Positions 48,754 to 61,493 of a stretch of DNA of 64,000 nt are shown here, piece by piece. The translations under genes were made by a program, and so were the position numbers. The notes under the pieces are model-generated. The model was not told the origin of the DNA. It made no database searches and was given only the letters and a program-made list of their open reading frames with translations. The DNA is from Paraescarpia echinospica (Eukaryota; Annelida; Polychaeta; Sabellida; Siboglinidae). The stretch's first letter is position 1; every line of letters starts with the position of its first letter. The stretch spans positions 25,832,100-25,896,099 of the forward strand of contig CM034532.1 of assembly GCA_020002185.1 (NCBI GenBank). Direction: 5' to 3'.

Positions 48754-49029
48754 AGTGAGCGAGTGAGTGAGTGAGTGAGTGAGTGAGTGAGTGAGTGAGT
48801 GAGTGAGTGAGTGAGTGAGTGAGTGAGTGAGTGAGTGAGTGAGTGAGTGAGTGAGGGAGGGAGTGAGTGAGTGAGTGAGTGAGTGAGTGAGTGAGTGAGT
48901 GAGTGAGTGAGTGAGTGAGTGAGTGAGTGAGTGAGTGAGTGAGTGAGTGAGTGAGTGAGTGAGTGAGTGAGTGAGTGAGTGAGTGAGTGAGTGAGTGAGT
49001 GAGTGAGCGAGCGAGCGAGCGAGTGAGTG
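48553..49029. repeat. Compound microsatellite: GTGTGC, GCGT, then long GAGT
   Basis: GTGTGC repeats (48553-48660), a GCGT run near 48712-48750, and about 275 bp of almost pure GAGT tetranucleotides (48754-49029). Open frames over it are Ser/Leu/Thr/His strings without meaning. Confidence 0.97.
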
Positions 49030-49477
49030 AATTATACATAGGCCGACGACAAATTATAACTTCAGGTGCGTTCTTTTTATTAAATGATCTCTGAGATTTT
49101 TCTATGCAAATAAAGTGGATTGTTCAAGGGTTGGATCGTGGTAATTATTCACGGAATGGTCACATGTTCACACAGTGTAGAATTAGACAATATCATGTTA
49201 TCGTGCCCTCGGAAAAAAATGAGAGACAACTAGTGATTTATTTTAAGATAATTCAGTGCTATTTGAAAGAGAGAAAAGTTTGCATGGAATTCAGGAAGTT
49301 ACAGTCATCGACCACAAAGCTGGCGTTGACAAAAGACGACATTCCTTAAGGCCTGCTTACTGCAGCGACGATCAAGACACGCTGTTCCCGTCTTGTCATA
49401 CGGAACGGTTTCAGTGTATTCATACAACACGCTAAAGAACAATGATATGTGACTCATATCACCAATCCTCTAGGGTG
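49030..49477. other. Unassigned sequence
   Basis: A plus-strand frame at 49104-49349 has no recognisable motif; nothing else was seen. Confidence 0.5.
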
Positions 49478-49638
49478 CGTTGTTGTTGTTGTCGTTGTTG
49501 TCGTTGTTGTCGTCGTCGTTGTTATTGTTGTTGTCGTCGTCGTTGTTGTCGTTGTTGTCGTTGTTGTCGTTGTTGTCGTTGTTGTCGTTGTTGTCGTTGT
49601 TGTCGTCGTTGTCATCATCGTCGTCGTCGTCGTCGTCG

Positions 49639-49689
<51 letters not shown>

Positions 49690-49703
49690 TTGTTGTTGTT
49701 GTT

Positions 49704-49736
<33 letters not shown>

Positions 49737-49818
49737 CTCGTCGTCGTCGTCGTCGTTGTTGTTGTTGTTGTTGTTGTCGTCGTCGTCGTCGTCCTCGTCG
49801 TCGTTGTTGTTGTTGTTG
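49478..49818. repeat. Long GTC/GTT/CCT trinucleotide microsatellite
   Basis: About 340 bp of GTTGTC, GTC and TCCTCG triplets in blocks. Poly-Val, poly-Asp/Asn and poly-Arg frames over it are artefacts. Confidence 0.97.
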
Positions 49819-50360
49819 CCGGACGGAACTGACATAACCAGCTCGACCGTTTAACGAACCATTATGCCTAGATTTTAGTAGCCAGTTTGAGAAATATCTT
49901 TCCAATAAGATGTAGGCCTGTCGGTCAGTATTGTGAACCTTTCTGGGCCAGTCAGTTACAAGTAGATGCACTCTTATAAAGTCATCATACCTGCTGTATA
50001 ACTAGTCATATTTTCACAACTATCACTTCGTCTTCATGTATTTAAAATGCAATCTGTTCTAAAGTCAACAACAAAACAGCTCAAACGATGCCCAATGCCT
50101 ACACATACCCCTATATGTCGTCGAGACAATATCGAAGGTTTGGTGACTAATCTATGAGTCTCCAGACAATCGGAACGCGTCACCCGCAGCCTTGGTCATG
50201 GATGACGAGGGTTGACACATTGTTCTCGCCCCGTGCCGACACCCACTCGTTGACAATGAGGACCCGGGTATAGAACGACAACACCTTTTGAACGAGTAAT
50301 CAGGAGTTTGAACGTCAGCGACTCGGCGCCTGGAAGCGGCGGGGCCCTGGGCCGAGAGAG
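49819..50360. other. Unassigned sequence
   Basis: No gene was recognised. The right part, from about 50200, is GC-rich and may be the decayed body of the SINE whose tail follows. Confidence 0.45.
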
Positions 50361-50445
50361 ACTGGTGCCAGCGAGGAAAGTGTAAACTTAAAACGCTTTG
50401 AGCAGTTCTACGGACTACGTACTGCGCTATATAAGAACTTACATT
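50361..50445 (+). mobile_element. SINE tail fragment (12.9-kb family), plus orientation
   Basis: CTGGTGCCAGCGAGGAAAGT and then GCGCTATATAAGAACTTA match the complement of the SINE tail seen at 24772 and 50911. Confidence 0.7.
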
Positions 50446-50910
50446 TTACTTTTACTTGTTTTACAAGTGCCATGAATCGCACGTACTTTGTCCCTAAAGA
50501 ATAAGCTTGTTTTATATTTAATAAATAACAATTTCATCAATAGACATCGTTTGTGTTGTCAATAAGTAACGATGCAATAAATAACCGTATAGCACATACA
50601 ATTCAGCCTGTCAGACAAGGGTATTCATGACATAACTAATTTTAGTTCTTCAGAAGTGAGATTGATGTTTACAAGTAACAATGTTATAAAGGATTGTAGT
50701 CCCTAAACTTTGTTTAGATATTTCATTTGTATGTGGCGTAGTTATGGGGTCTCATAAAAGTGACAAATGGGGACAAATTTAGTCACCCATTATAGTGTCT
50801 CAGGATACAATATCACAGCTCAACAGATGATAATATTATAGCGAAAAATAAAGAAAGCATGCCAAAGGGTTCATGACTCAGCGGACTAAACCTTCACTAT
50901 AATGCAAGAG
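50446..50910. other. Unassigned AT-rich sequence
   Basis: No gene or element was recognised. Confidence 0.5.
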
Positions 50911-50985
50911 GTAAGTTCTTACATAGCGCAGTGTCCAGTCCTTGGGACTGCTCGGAGCACTTTACACTTACTCCCTGGCAGACGT
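50911..50985 (-). mobile_element. SINE (12.9-kb family), tail side, interrupted by a second LINE
   Basis: GTAAGTTCTTACATAGCGCA to CTCCCTGGCAGACGT matches the tail of the family; the LINE starts immediately after GACGT. Confidence 0.85.
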
Positions 50986-51977
50986 AAAGCTACTGATGAC
51001 TTTTCTAATTATAGACCAATGTCTTTGTTACCTTCAATTTCTAAACTACTGGGAAAAGTTGTACGTAGAAGGACTTATGATTTTATACAGAAAACCAATA
51101 TATTGAACAATAACCAATATGGTTTTCGTGAGAAACATTCAACAACCATTGCTATTTCCGCTTTTACTAGTGACGTTATTAATGCACTAAATAAAAAGGA
51201 CTCGGTCCTTGCTGTTTTTCTGGATCCAAGTAAAGCATTCGATACTATCAACCACCAAATCCTATTACACAAACTTGAATATTACGGTATAAGGGGTACT
51301 CCACTCAAATGGTTTAAGAGTTACCTTTCAAACAGGAAACAGTATGTTAAGTACAGTTCTAGTGACTCACTTCAGCAGGATGTCACACACTGTGTCCCAC
51401 AGGGGTCTATCCTCGGTCCACTTTTGTTTATATTATATATTAATTACCTTCCATTCTGTGTAAATAATAGTGTTTGCTGATGACACTATTATATTTTAAA
51501 AATGGAAAACAAATTAATGAAATATATAAAGATATGAATAACGAACTTGAAATATGGTTTCGTGCCAATAAACTATCTTTAAACATTTCTAAGACAAAAT
51601 GCATGTTATTTTCTAGATCTCGTCCTGCTCAGAACGAAGAATTATTATTAGCGATAGCTAATAACATAATTCAGCGAACAAAATGTATAACATTTCTAAG
51701 CCTTCATATAGACGACAGACTTGATTGGGATGAACATATAAATGCATGCAAAAACAAGCTAACTAGTGCTTTATACATAGTTAATAAAGTTAACCGCTAC
51801 CTTCCAGTAGCTGCACTTAAAACAATTTATTACACTTTAGTTTACCCCTACTTGACATACGGAATCATTTTGTGGGGATCCACATACAAAACACATATCG
51901 AAAAATTATTCATCATGCAAAAAAAGTTCGTTCCATTCTTAAAACAAACTATTGGGAACATTCATATTCACATTTAA
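50986..51977 (+). pseudogene. LINE reverse transcriptase fragment, several frameshifts
   Basis: Motifs NYRPMSLLPSISK, FLDPSKAFDTINH and VPQGSILGPLLF are clear in the first frame, which stops at 51480. The catalytic FADD block (51473-51484) is in a different frame from both sides, so two indels surround the active site. The third frame, 51474-51977, carries the thumb-type ANKLSLNISKTKCMLF and the YPYLTYGIILWG block, then is shifted again near 51930. The first roughly 29 codons of the long frame from 50902 are SINE sequence and not part of the LINE. The protein is unlike the LINE at 25-28 kb and is inactive. Confidence 0.88.
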
Positions 51978-52207
51978 ATAGTATTATATTATCATAAAAG
52001 GCAAATGTTGTAAGGCGGTATGGTGTTCTAGTTTAATCTCATTCCACCCAGAAACGTCTGACATATGTGTTTGATATAATGTTATTCTACTTAGGTGTTA
52101 TATCATTGCTGAAGCTTGGCATAACCACATGGTTTTTTTTCCGCAAGATCACTTATGTGAACATTTATCATCTGATATTACTTTTATCACATTTACATAT
52201 ATGTTCT

Positions 52208-52451
52208 ATATATATAATTATAGCAACGTATATATATAATTATAGCAACGTATATATATAATTATAGCAACGTATATATATAATTATAGCAACGTATATA
52301 TATAATTATAGCAACGTATATATATAATTATAGCAACGTATATATATAATTATAGCAACGTATATATATAATTATAGCAACGTATATATATAATTATAGC
52401 AACGTATATATATAATTATAGCAACGTATATATATAATTATAGCAACGTAA
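52208..52451 (+). repeat. 22-bp repeat in the LINE 3' UTR, 11 nearly identical copies
   Basis: Unit TATATATAATTATAGCAACG plus TA, 22-bp spacing, essentially invariant. Confidence 0.96.
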
Positions 52452-52682
52452 CCAATACACTACACGTGAAACCATTGGTGATAATAGTTATTTTGGGGAT
52501 GACGGCGACCAGTTTACTTAATTATTATTATCTTACATTGGAATAATTAAAACAAACTGGTTACAGCCTTAATTGGCTCCGCTGTCAACCATAAATTGTA
52601 TATCATTTTGTCGATTGTTTTACCGATTGTTTATATGTATGATTTATACAATTCCAAATAAAGCCTACCTATCTACCTATTT

Positions 52683-52863
52683 ACGCTGCAACTAATGCGC
52701 GAAGACTACATCCTCCACCGTCAATAGCCATGTACTCATTCACACAGCTGAGTGAACTGGAGCAACGTAGAGTGAACGAACTTGCCTAAGGTTCAAAACG
52801 GCAGCATATGAATAGAACCCGGGTTCTCTCGATTGAGAGTCCGATGTTCTAGCCTCTGCGTCC
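52683..52863 (-). mobile_element. SINE continuation with tRNA-like head
   Basis: Resumes the SINE body (CGCTGCAACTAATGCGCGAA), includes CACACAGCTGAGTGAACTGG, and ends at 52863 with a tRNA-like head whose B box is degenerate. Confidence 0.82.
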
Positions 52864-53308
52864 TTTATCTGCACGTGAAGACTCTATATTCCTCGAGGGT
52901 AAAACGTTGGGGTTAAAGGCTGAAGAAAACAAACGCGACACGTGTGGACGCAATGATCTCGGTAGATAAAACCACGGACAATAGCAATCAGTGTGGACAA
53001 TGTTTGCTGTGTTTACGAAGAACATCGCGTGGCGTGTTGACGTGTATCGACGGGGAGAAAGCACACTGTGCTTCTCTCGTCTCTGATCACTATCTCTCGG
53101 GCTGCACAGGGGCCACATATCCGGGGGTACGTTTTTGGGTCTCACATCCGGATGTTCTATACACGAAACCCCACCTCGCCTTGTGTGGTCGAAGGGTCGC
53201 TTCTTATGATGACGATCTCACGATCGATGTCCTCCGTAGCCGGTCCTTTGGTGCCACTACCGTATCATCGAGATCAGCCCGTTCTTTGAAGGTATCCGCC
53301 CAAGCACT
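52864..53308. other. Unassigned sequence with a 127-codon frame
   Basis: A plus-strand frame at 52944-53327 includes a CGQCLLC stretch but matches no family I know and runs into the next MITE. Not called as a gene. Confidence 0.4.
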
Positions 53309-53666
53309 GGCGCGGAAACGAAATTAATATGGGGTGGGTGGTGCTGAGCCGAAGTTTCAGCACAATTCCGCTGTCGGTCGGATCATGACTTTGGAAGACA
53401 GCGGGAGGGGGGGTGTTGAATATTTTTCTCTGCGACATTCAAAGTTTTAGCTCTCCAGAAACACCCAATTGCACACCACCACCCCCACCGAGGCTCGCCA
53501 ACACCCGACCTTCTGGCGCTCTAAAAATGTCGATTTGAACCCCCTTTCAGGCTCGCCAAAACCCTACCTTCAAACTCAGATTTACTGGGAGGGTGCAAAA
53601 CAATATGTCTGCCCCCAGCGAAATTCGGGAGCAGCTGCCGCCTTTGCCCCCCCTGGTTCCCGCGCC
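53309..53666. mobile_element. GC-rich MITE-like element related to 44163-44533
   Basis: Ends GGCGCGGAAACGA at left and the complement of GGCGCGGGAACCA at right. It contains two GGCTCGCCAA blocks (53492 and 53550) like the GACTCGCCAAAA block of the other element. Confidence 0.5.
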
Positions 53667-53726
53667 AAGTCTGTCTCTGTGCCTCTCTTTCTCTACTCTA
53701 CTGTGTCTTAAATGCTGGTTTTTGCC

Positions 53727-56700
53727 AGGCCTGTGGATCTCGTTACAAGTCCATACCATTGTAACTGTCGTCTTGTTACTACAGACAGGGTGTCTGTCAG
53801 GCCTGTGGATCTCGTTACAAGTCCATACCATTGTAATTGTCGTCTTGTTACTACAGACAGGGTGTCTGTCAGGCCTGTGGATCTCGTTACAAGTCCATAC
53901 CATTGTAACTGTCGTCTTGTTACTACAGACAGGGTGTCTGTCAGGCCTGTGGATCTCGTTACAAGTCCATACCATTGTAACTGTCGTCTTGTTACTACAG
54001 ACAGGGTGTCTGTCAGGCCTGTGGATCTCGTTACAAGTCCATACCATTGTAACTGTCGTCTTGTTACTACAGACAGGGTGTCTGTCAGGCATGTGGATCT
54101 CGTTACAAGTCCATACCATTGTAACTGTCGTCTTGTTACTACAGACATGGTGTCTGCCAGGTCCGTGGATCTCGTTACAAGTCCATACCATTGTAACTGT
54201 CGTCTTGTTACTACAGACAGGGTGTCTGCCAGGTCCGTGGATCTCGTTACAAGTCCATACCATTGTAACTGTCGTCTTGTTACTACAGATATAGTGTCTG
54301 CCATGTCCGTGAATCTCGATACAAGTCCATACCATTGTAATTGTCGTCTTGTTACTACAGACAGGGTGTCTGTCAGGCCTGTGGATCTCGTTACTAGTCC
54401 ATACGATTGTAACTGTCGTCTTGTTACTACAGACAGGGTGTCTGTCAGGTCCGTAGATCTCGTTACAAGTCCATACCATTGTAACTGTCGTCTTGTTACT
54501 ACAGATATAGTGTCTGCCAGGTCCGTGGATCTCGTTACAAGTCCATACCATTGTAACTGTCGTCTTGTTACTACAGACAGGGTGTCTGTCAGGCCTGTGG
54601 ATCTCGTTACAAGTCCATACCATTGTAACTGTCGTCTTGTTACTACAGACAGGGTGTCTGTCAGGCCTGTGGATCTCGTTACAAGTCCATACCATTGTAA
54701 CTGTCGTCTTGTTACTACAGACAGGGTGTCTGCCAGGTCCGTGGATCTCGTTACAAGTCCATACCATTGTAACTGTCGTCTTGTTACTACAGATATAGTG
54801 TCTGCCATGTCCGTGATCTCGTTACAAGTCCATACCATTGTAACTGTCGTCTTGTTACTACAGACAGGGTGTCTGTCAGGCCTGTGGATCTCGTTACAAG
54901 TCCATATCATTGTAACTGTCGTCTTGTTACTACAGACAGGGTGTCTGTCAGGCATGTGGATCTCGTTACAAGTCCACACCATTGTAACTGTCGTCTTGTT
55001 ACTACAGACAGGGTGTATGTCAGGCCTGTGGATCTCGTTACAAGTCCATACTATTGTAACTGTCGTCTTGTTACTACAGACAGGGTGTCTGTCAGGCCTG
55101 TGGATCTCGTTACAAGTCCATACCATTGTAACTGTCGTCTTGTTACTACAGACAGGGTGTCTGCCTGGCCCGTGGATCTCGTTACAAGTCCATACCATTG
55201 TAACTGTCGTCTTGTTACTACAGACAGGGTGTCTGTCAGGCCTGTGGATCTCGTAACAAGTCCGTACCATTGTAATTGTCGTCTTGTTACTACAGACAGG
55301 GTGTTTGTTAGGCCTGTGGATCTCGTTACAAGTCCATACCATTGTAACTGTCGTCTTGTTACTACAGACAGGGTGTCTGCCAGGCCTGTGGATCTCGTTA
55401 CAAGTCCATACCATTGTAACTGTCGTCTTGTTACTACAGACAGGGTGTCTGCCAGGTCCGTGGATCTCGTTACAAGTCCATACCATTGTAACTGTCGTCT
55501 TGTTACTACAGACAGGATGTCTGTCAGGCCTGTGGATCTCGTTACAAGTCCATACCATTGTAACTGTCGTCTTGTTACTGCAGACAGGGAGTTTCTCAGG
55601 CCTGTGGATCTCGTTACAAGTCCATACCATTGTAACTGTCGTCTTGTTACTGCAGACAGGGAGTCTGTCAGGCCTGTGGATCTCGTTACAAGTCCATACC
55701 ATTGTAACTGTCGTCTTGTTACTACAAACAAAGTGTCTGTCAGGCCTGTGGATCTCGTTACAAGTCAATACCATTGTAACTGTCGTCTTGTTACTGCAGA
55801 CAGGGAGTCTGTCAGGCATGTGGATCTCGTTACAAGTCCATACCATTGTAACTGTCGTCTTGTTACTACAGACATGGTGTCTGCCTGGTCCGTGGATCTC
55901 GTTACAAGTCCATACCATTGTAACTGTCGTCTTGTTACTACAGACAGAGTGTCTGCCAGGTCAATGGATCTCGTTACAAGTCCATACCATTGTAACTGTC
56001 GTCTTGTTACTACAGACAGAGTGTCTGCCAGGTCCGTGGATCTCGTTACAAGTCCATACCGTTGTAACTGTCGTCTTGTTACTACAGACAGGGAGCCTGC
56101 CAGGTCCGTGGATCTCGTTACAAGTCCATACCATTGTAACTGTCGTCTTGTTACTACAGACAGGGAGTCTGCCAGGTCCGTGGATCTCGTTACAAGTCCA
56201 TACCATTGTAACTGTCGTCTTGTTACTACAGACAGGGAGCCTGCCAGGTCCGTGGATCTCGTTACAAGTCCATACCATTGTAACTGTCGTCTTGTTACTA
56301 CAGACAGAGCCTCTGCCAGGTCCGTGGATCTCGTTACAAGTCCATACCATTGTAACTGTCGTCTTGTTACTGCAGACAGGGAGTCTTTCAGGCCTGTGGA
56401 TCTCGTTACAAGTCCATACCATTGTAACTGTCGTCTTGTTACTGCTGACAGGGAGTCTGTCAGGCCTGTGGATCTCGTTACATGTCCATACCATTGTAAC
56501 TGTCGTCTTGTTACTACAGACAAAGTGTCTGTCAGGCCTGTGGATCTCGTTACAAGTCCATACCATTGTAACTGTCGTCTTGTTACTGCAGACAGGGAGT
56601 CTGTCAGGCATGTGGATCTCGTTACAAGTCCATACCATTGTAACTGTCGTCTTGTTACTACAGACATGGTGTCTGCCTGGTCCGTGGATCTCGTTACAAG

Positions 56701-59700
56701 TCCATACCATTGTAACTGTCGTCTTGTTACTACAGACATGGTGTCTGCCAGGTCCGTGGACCTCGTTACAAGTCCATACCATTGTAACTGTCGTCTTGTT
56801 ACTACAGACATGGTGTCTGCCAGGTCCGTGGATCTCGTTGCTAGTCCATACCATTGTAACTGTCGTCTTGTTACTACAGACATGGTGTCTGCCAGGTCCG
56901 TGGATCTCGTTACAAGTCCATACCATTGTAACTGTTGTCTTGTTACTACAGACAGAGTGCCTGCCAGGTCCGTGGATCTCGTAACAAGTCCATACCATTG
57001 TAACTGTCGTCTTGTTACTATAGACAGGGTGTCTGTCAGGCCTGTGGATCTCGTTACAAGTCCATACCATTGTAACTGTCGTCTTGTTACTACAGATATA
57101 GTGTCTACCAGGTCCGTGGATCTCGTTACAAGTCCATACCATTGTAATTGTCGTCTTGTTACTACAGACAGGGTGTCTGTCAGGCCTGTGGATCTCGTTA
57201 CTAGTCCATGCCATTGTAACTGTCGTCTTGTTACTACAGACAGGGTGTCTGTCAGGCCTGTGGATCTCGTAACAAGTCCATACCATTGTAACTGTCGTCT
57301 TGTTACTATAGACAGGGTGTCTGTCAGGCCTGTGGATCTCGTTACAAGTCCATACCATTGTAACTGTCGTCTTGTTACTACAGATATAGTGTCTACCAGG
57401 TCCGTGGATCTCGTTACAAGTCCATACCATTGTAATTGTCGTCTTGTTACTACAGACAGGGTGTCTGTCAGGCCTGTGGATCTCGTTACAAGTCCATACC
57501 ATTGTAACTGTCGTCTTGTTACTACAGACAGGGTGTCTGTCAGGCCTGTGGATCTCGTTACTAGTCCATACCATTGTAACTGTCGTCTTGTTACTACAGA
57601 CAGGTGTCTGCCAGGTCCGTGGATCTCGTTACAAGTCCATACCATTGTAACTGTCGTCTTGTTACTACAGATATAGTGTCTGCCATGTCCGTTAATCTCG
57701 TTACAAGTCCATACCATTGTAATTGTCGTCTTGTTACTACAGACAGGGTGTCTGTCAGGCCTGTGGATCTCGTTACTAGTCCATGCCATTGTAACTGTCG
57801 TCTTGTTACTACAGACAGGGTGTCTGTCAGGTCCGTAGATCTCGTTACAAGTCCATACCATTGTAACTGTCGTCTTGTTACTACAGATATAGTGTCTGCC
57901 AGGTCCGTGGATCTCGTTACAAGTCCATACCATTGTAATTGTCGTCTTGTTACTACAGACAGGGTGTCTGTCAGGCCTGTGGATCTCGTTACAAGTCCAT
58001 ACCATTGTAACTGTCGTCTTGTTACTACAGACAGGGTGTCTGTCAGGCCTGTGGATCTCGTTACAAGTCCATACCATTGTAACTGTCGTCTTGTTACTAC
58101 AGACAGGGTGTCTGCCAGGCCTGTGGATCTCGTTACAAGTCCATACCATTGCAACTGTCGTCTTGTTACTACAGACAGGGTGTCTGCCAGGTCCGTGGAT
58201 CTCGTTACAAGTCCATACCATTGTAACTGTCGTCTTGTTACTACAGATATAGTGTCTGCCATGTCCGTGAATCTCGTTACAAGTCCATACCATTGTAATT
58301 GTCGTCTTGTTACTACAGACAGGGTGTCTGTCAGGCCTGTGGATCTCGTTACTAGTCCATACCATTGTAACTGTCGTCTTGTTACTACAGACAGGGTGTC
58401 TGTCAGGTCCGTAGATCTCGTTACAAGTCCATACCATTGTAACTGTCGTCTTGTTACTACAGATATAGTGTCTGCCAGGTCCGTGGATCTCGTTACAAGT
58501 CCATACCATTGTAACTGTCGTCTTGTTACTACAGACAGAGTGTCTGTCAGGCCTGTGGATCTCGTTACAAGTCCATACCATTGTAACTGTCGTCTTGTTA
58601 CTACAGACAGGGTGTCTGTCAGGCCTGTGGATCTCGTTACAAGTCCATACCATTGTAACTGTCGTCTTGTTACTACAGACATGGTGTCTGCCAGGTCCGT
58701 GGACCTCGTTACAAGTCCATACCATTGTAACTGTCGTCTTGTTACTACAGACATGGTGTCTGCCAGGTCCGTGGATCTCGTTGCTAGTCCATACCATTGT
58801 AACTGTCGTCTTGTTACTACAGACATGGTGTCTGCCAGGTCCGTGGATCTCGTTACAAGTCCATACCATTGTAACTGTTGTCTTGTTACTACAGACAGAG
58901 TGCCTGCCAGGTCCGTGGATCTCGTAACAAGTCCATACCATTGTAACTGTCGTCTTGTTACTATAGACAGGGTGTCTGTCAGGCCTGTGGATCTCGTTAC
59001 AAGTCCATACCATTGTAACTGTCGTCTTGTTACTACAGATATAGTGTCTACCAGGTCCGTGGATCTCGTTACAAGTCCATACCATTGTAATTGTCGTCTT
59101 GTTACTACAGACAGGGTGTCTGTCAGGCCTGTGGATCTCGTTACTAGTCCATGCCATTGTAACTGTCGTCTTGTTACTACAGACAGGGTGTCTGTCAGGC
59201 CTGTGGATCTCGTAACAAGTCCATACCATTGTAACTGTCGTCTTGTTACTATAGACAGGGTGTCTGTCAGGCCTGTGGATCTCGTTACAAGTCCATACCA
59301 TTGTAACTGTCGTCTTGTTACTACAGATATAGTGTCTACCAGGTCCGTGGATCTCGTTACAAGTCCATACCATTGTAATTGTCGTCTTGTTACTACAGAC
59401 AGGGTGTCTGTCAGGCCTGTGGATCTCGTTACAAGTCCATACCATTGTAACTGTCGTCTTGTTACTACAGACAGGGTGTCTGTCAGGCCTGTGGATCTCG
59501 TTACTAGTCCATACCATTGTAACTGTCGTCTTGTTACTACAGACAGGTGTCTGCCAGGTCCGTGGATCTCGTTACAAGTCCATACCATTGTAACTGTCGT
59601 CTTGTTACTACAGATATAGTGTCTGCCATGTCCGTTAATCTCGTTACAAGTCCATACCATTGTAATTGTCGTCTTGTTACTACAGACAGGGTGTCTGTCA

Positions 59701-61493
59701 GGCCTGTGGATCTCGTTACTAGTCCATGCCATTGTAACTGTCGTCTTGTTACTACAGACAGGGTGTCTGTCAGGTCCGTAGATCTCGTTACAAGTCCATA
59801 CCATTGTAACTGTCGTCTTGTTACTACAGATATAGTGTCTGCCAGGTCCGTGGATCTCGTTACAAGTCCATACCATTGTAATTGTCGTCTTGTTACTACA
59901 GACAGAGTGTCTGTCAGGCCTGTGGATCTCGTTACAAGTCCATACCATTGTAACTGTCGTCTTATTACTACAGACAGGGTGTCTGTCAGGCCTGTGGATC
60001 TCGTTACAAGTCCATACCATTGTAACTGTCGTCTTGTTACTACAGACAGGGTGTCTGCCAGGCCTGTGGATCTCGTTACAAGTCCATACCATTGCAACTG
60101 TCGTCTTGTTACTACAGACAGGGTGTCTGCCAGGTCCGTGGATCTCGTTACAAGTCCATACCATTGTAACTGTCGTCTTGTTACTACAGATATAGTGTCT
60201 GCCATGTCCGTGAATCTCGTTACAAGTCCATACCATTGTAATTGTCGTCTTGTTACTACAGACAGGGTGTCTGTCAGGCCTGTGGATCTCGTTACTAGTC
60301 CATACGATTGTAACTGTCGTCTTGTTACTACAGACAGGGTGTCTGTCAGGTCCGTAGATCTCGTTACAAGTCCATACCATTGTAACTGTCGTCTTGTTAC
60401 TACAGATATAGTGTCTGCCAGGTCCGTGGATCTCGTTACAAGTCCATACCATTGTAACTGTCGTCTTGTTACTACAGACAGAGTGTCTGTCAGGCCTGTG
60501 GATCTCGTTACAAGTCCATACCATTGTAACTGTCGTCTTGTTACTACAGACAGGGTGTCTGTCAGGCCTGTGGATCTCGTTACAAGTCCATACCATTGTA
60601 ACTGTCGTCTTATTACTACAGACAGGGTGTCTGTCAGGCCTGTGGATCTCGTTACAAGTCCATACCATTGTAACTGTCGTCTTGTTACTACAGACAGGGT
60701 GTCTGCCAGGCCTGTGGATCTCGTTACAAGTCCATACCATTGCAACTGTCGTCTTGTTACTACAGACAGGGAGCCTGCCAGGTCCGTGGATCTCGTTACA
60801 AGTCCATACCATTGTAACTGTCGTTTTGTTACTACAGACAGGGTGTCTGTCAGGTCCGTGGATCTCGTTACAAGTCCATACCATTGTAACTGTCGTCTTG
60901 TTACTACAGACAGAGTGTCTGTCAGGCCTGTGGATCTCGTTACAAGTCCATACCATTGTAACTGTCGTCTTGTTACTACAGACAGGGTGTCTGCCAGGCC
61001 TGTGGATCTCGTTACAAGTCCATACCATTGCAACTGTCGTCTTGTTACTACAGACAGGGAGCCTGCCAGGTCCGTGGATCTCGTTACAAATCCATACCAT
61101 TGTAACTGTCGTTTTGTTACTACAGACAGGGTGTCTGTCAGGTCCGTGGATCTCGTTACAAGTCCATACCATTGTAACTGTCGTCTTGTTACTACAGACA
61201 GTGTGTCTGCCAGGTCCGTGGATCTCGTTACAAGTCCATACCATTGTAACTGTCGTCTTGTTACTACAGACAGGGTGTCTGTCAGGCCTGTGGATCTCGT
61301 AACAAGTCCGTACCATTGTAACTGTCGTCTTGTTATTACAGACAGGGTGTTTGTTAGGCCTGTGGATCTCGTTACAAGTCCATACCATTGTAACTGTCGT
61401 CTTGTTACTAAAGACAGGGTGTCTGCCAGGCCTGTGGATCTCCTTACTAGTCCATACCATTGTAACTGTCGTCTCGTTACTGCAGACAGAGTT
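53727..61493. repeat. 72-bp minisatellite, about 108 copies (7.8 kb), with 1943-bp higher-order duplication
   Basis: Unit ACAGGGTGTCTGTCAGGCCT, GTGGATCTCGTTACAAGTCC, ATACCATTGTAACTGTCGTC, TTGTTACTACAG (72 bp). Main variants are GTCAGGCCT, GCCAGGTCC and GATATAGTG/GCCATGTCC. Two plus and two minus frames have no stop within a unit, so apparent proteins of up to about 1290 residues cross it. Single-base indels at shared sites (for example 57600 and 59543) switch frames without penalty, and unit variants change residues in all frames, so coding is unlikely. The segment from about 56700 to 58650 is repeated at +1943 bp (27 units, one of 71 bp). A smaller 288-bp set also recurs inside it. Confidence 0.97.

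Larger units (their letters stand above)
50986..52682 (+). mobile_element. 5'-truncated LINE (jockey/CR1-group) inserted in a SINE
   Basis: Begins inside the reverse transcriptase domain (ATDDFSNYRPM) and ends after an AATAAA-containing 3' UTR and a CTACCTAT-type tail. The SINE resumes at 52683, but about 50 bp of SINE sequence present in the 12.9-kb copy is missing at the junction. A 22-bp tandem array occupies part of the 3' UTR. Confidence 0.85.

Noticed and set aside
49442..49971. Poly-Val, poly-Asp/Asn and poly-Arg/Gly frames
   Set aside because: Trinucleotide microsatellite read in different frames.
52944..53327. 127-codon frame with a CGQCLLC stretch as a zinc-binding protein
   Set aside because: Only one short Cys cluster, no family match, and the frame overlaps the end of a MITE-like element.
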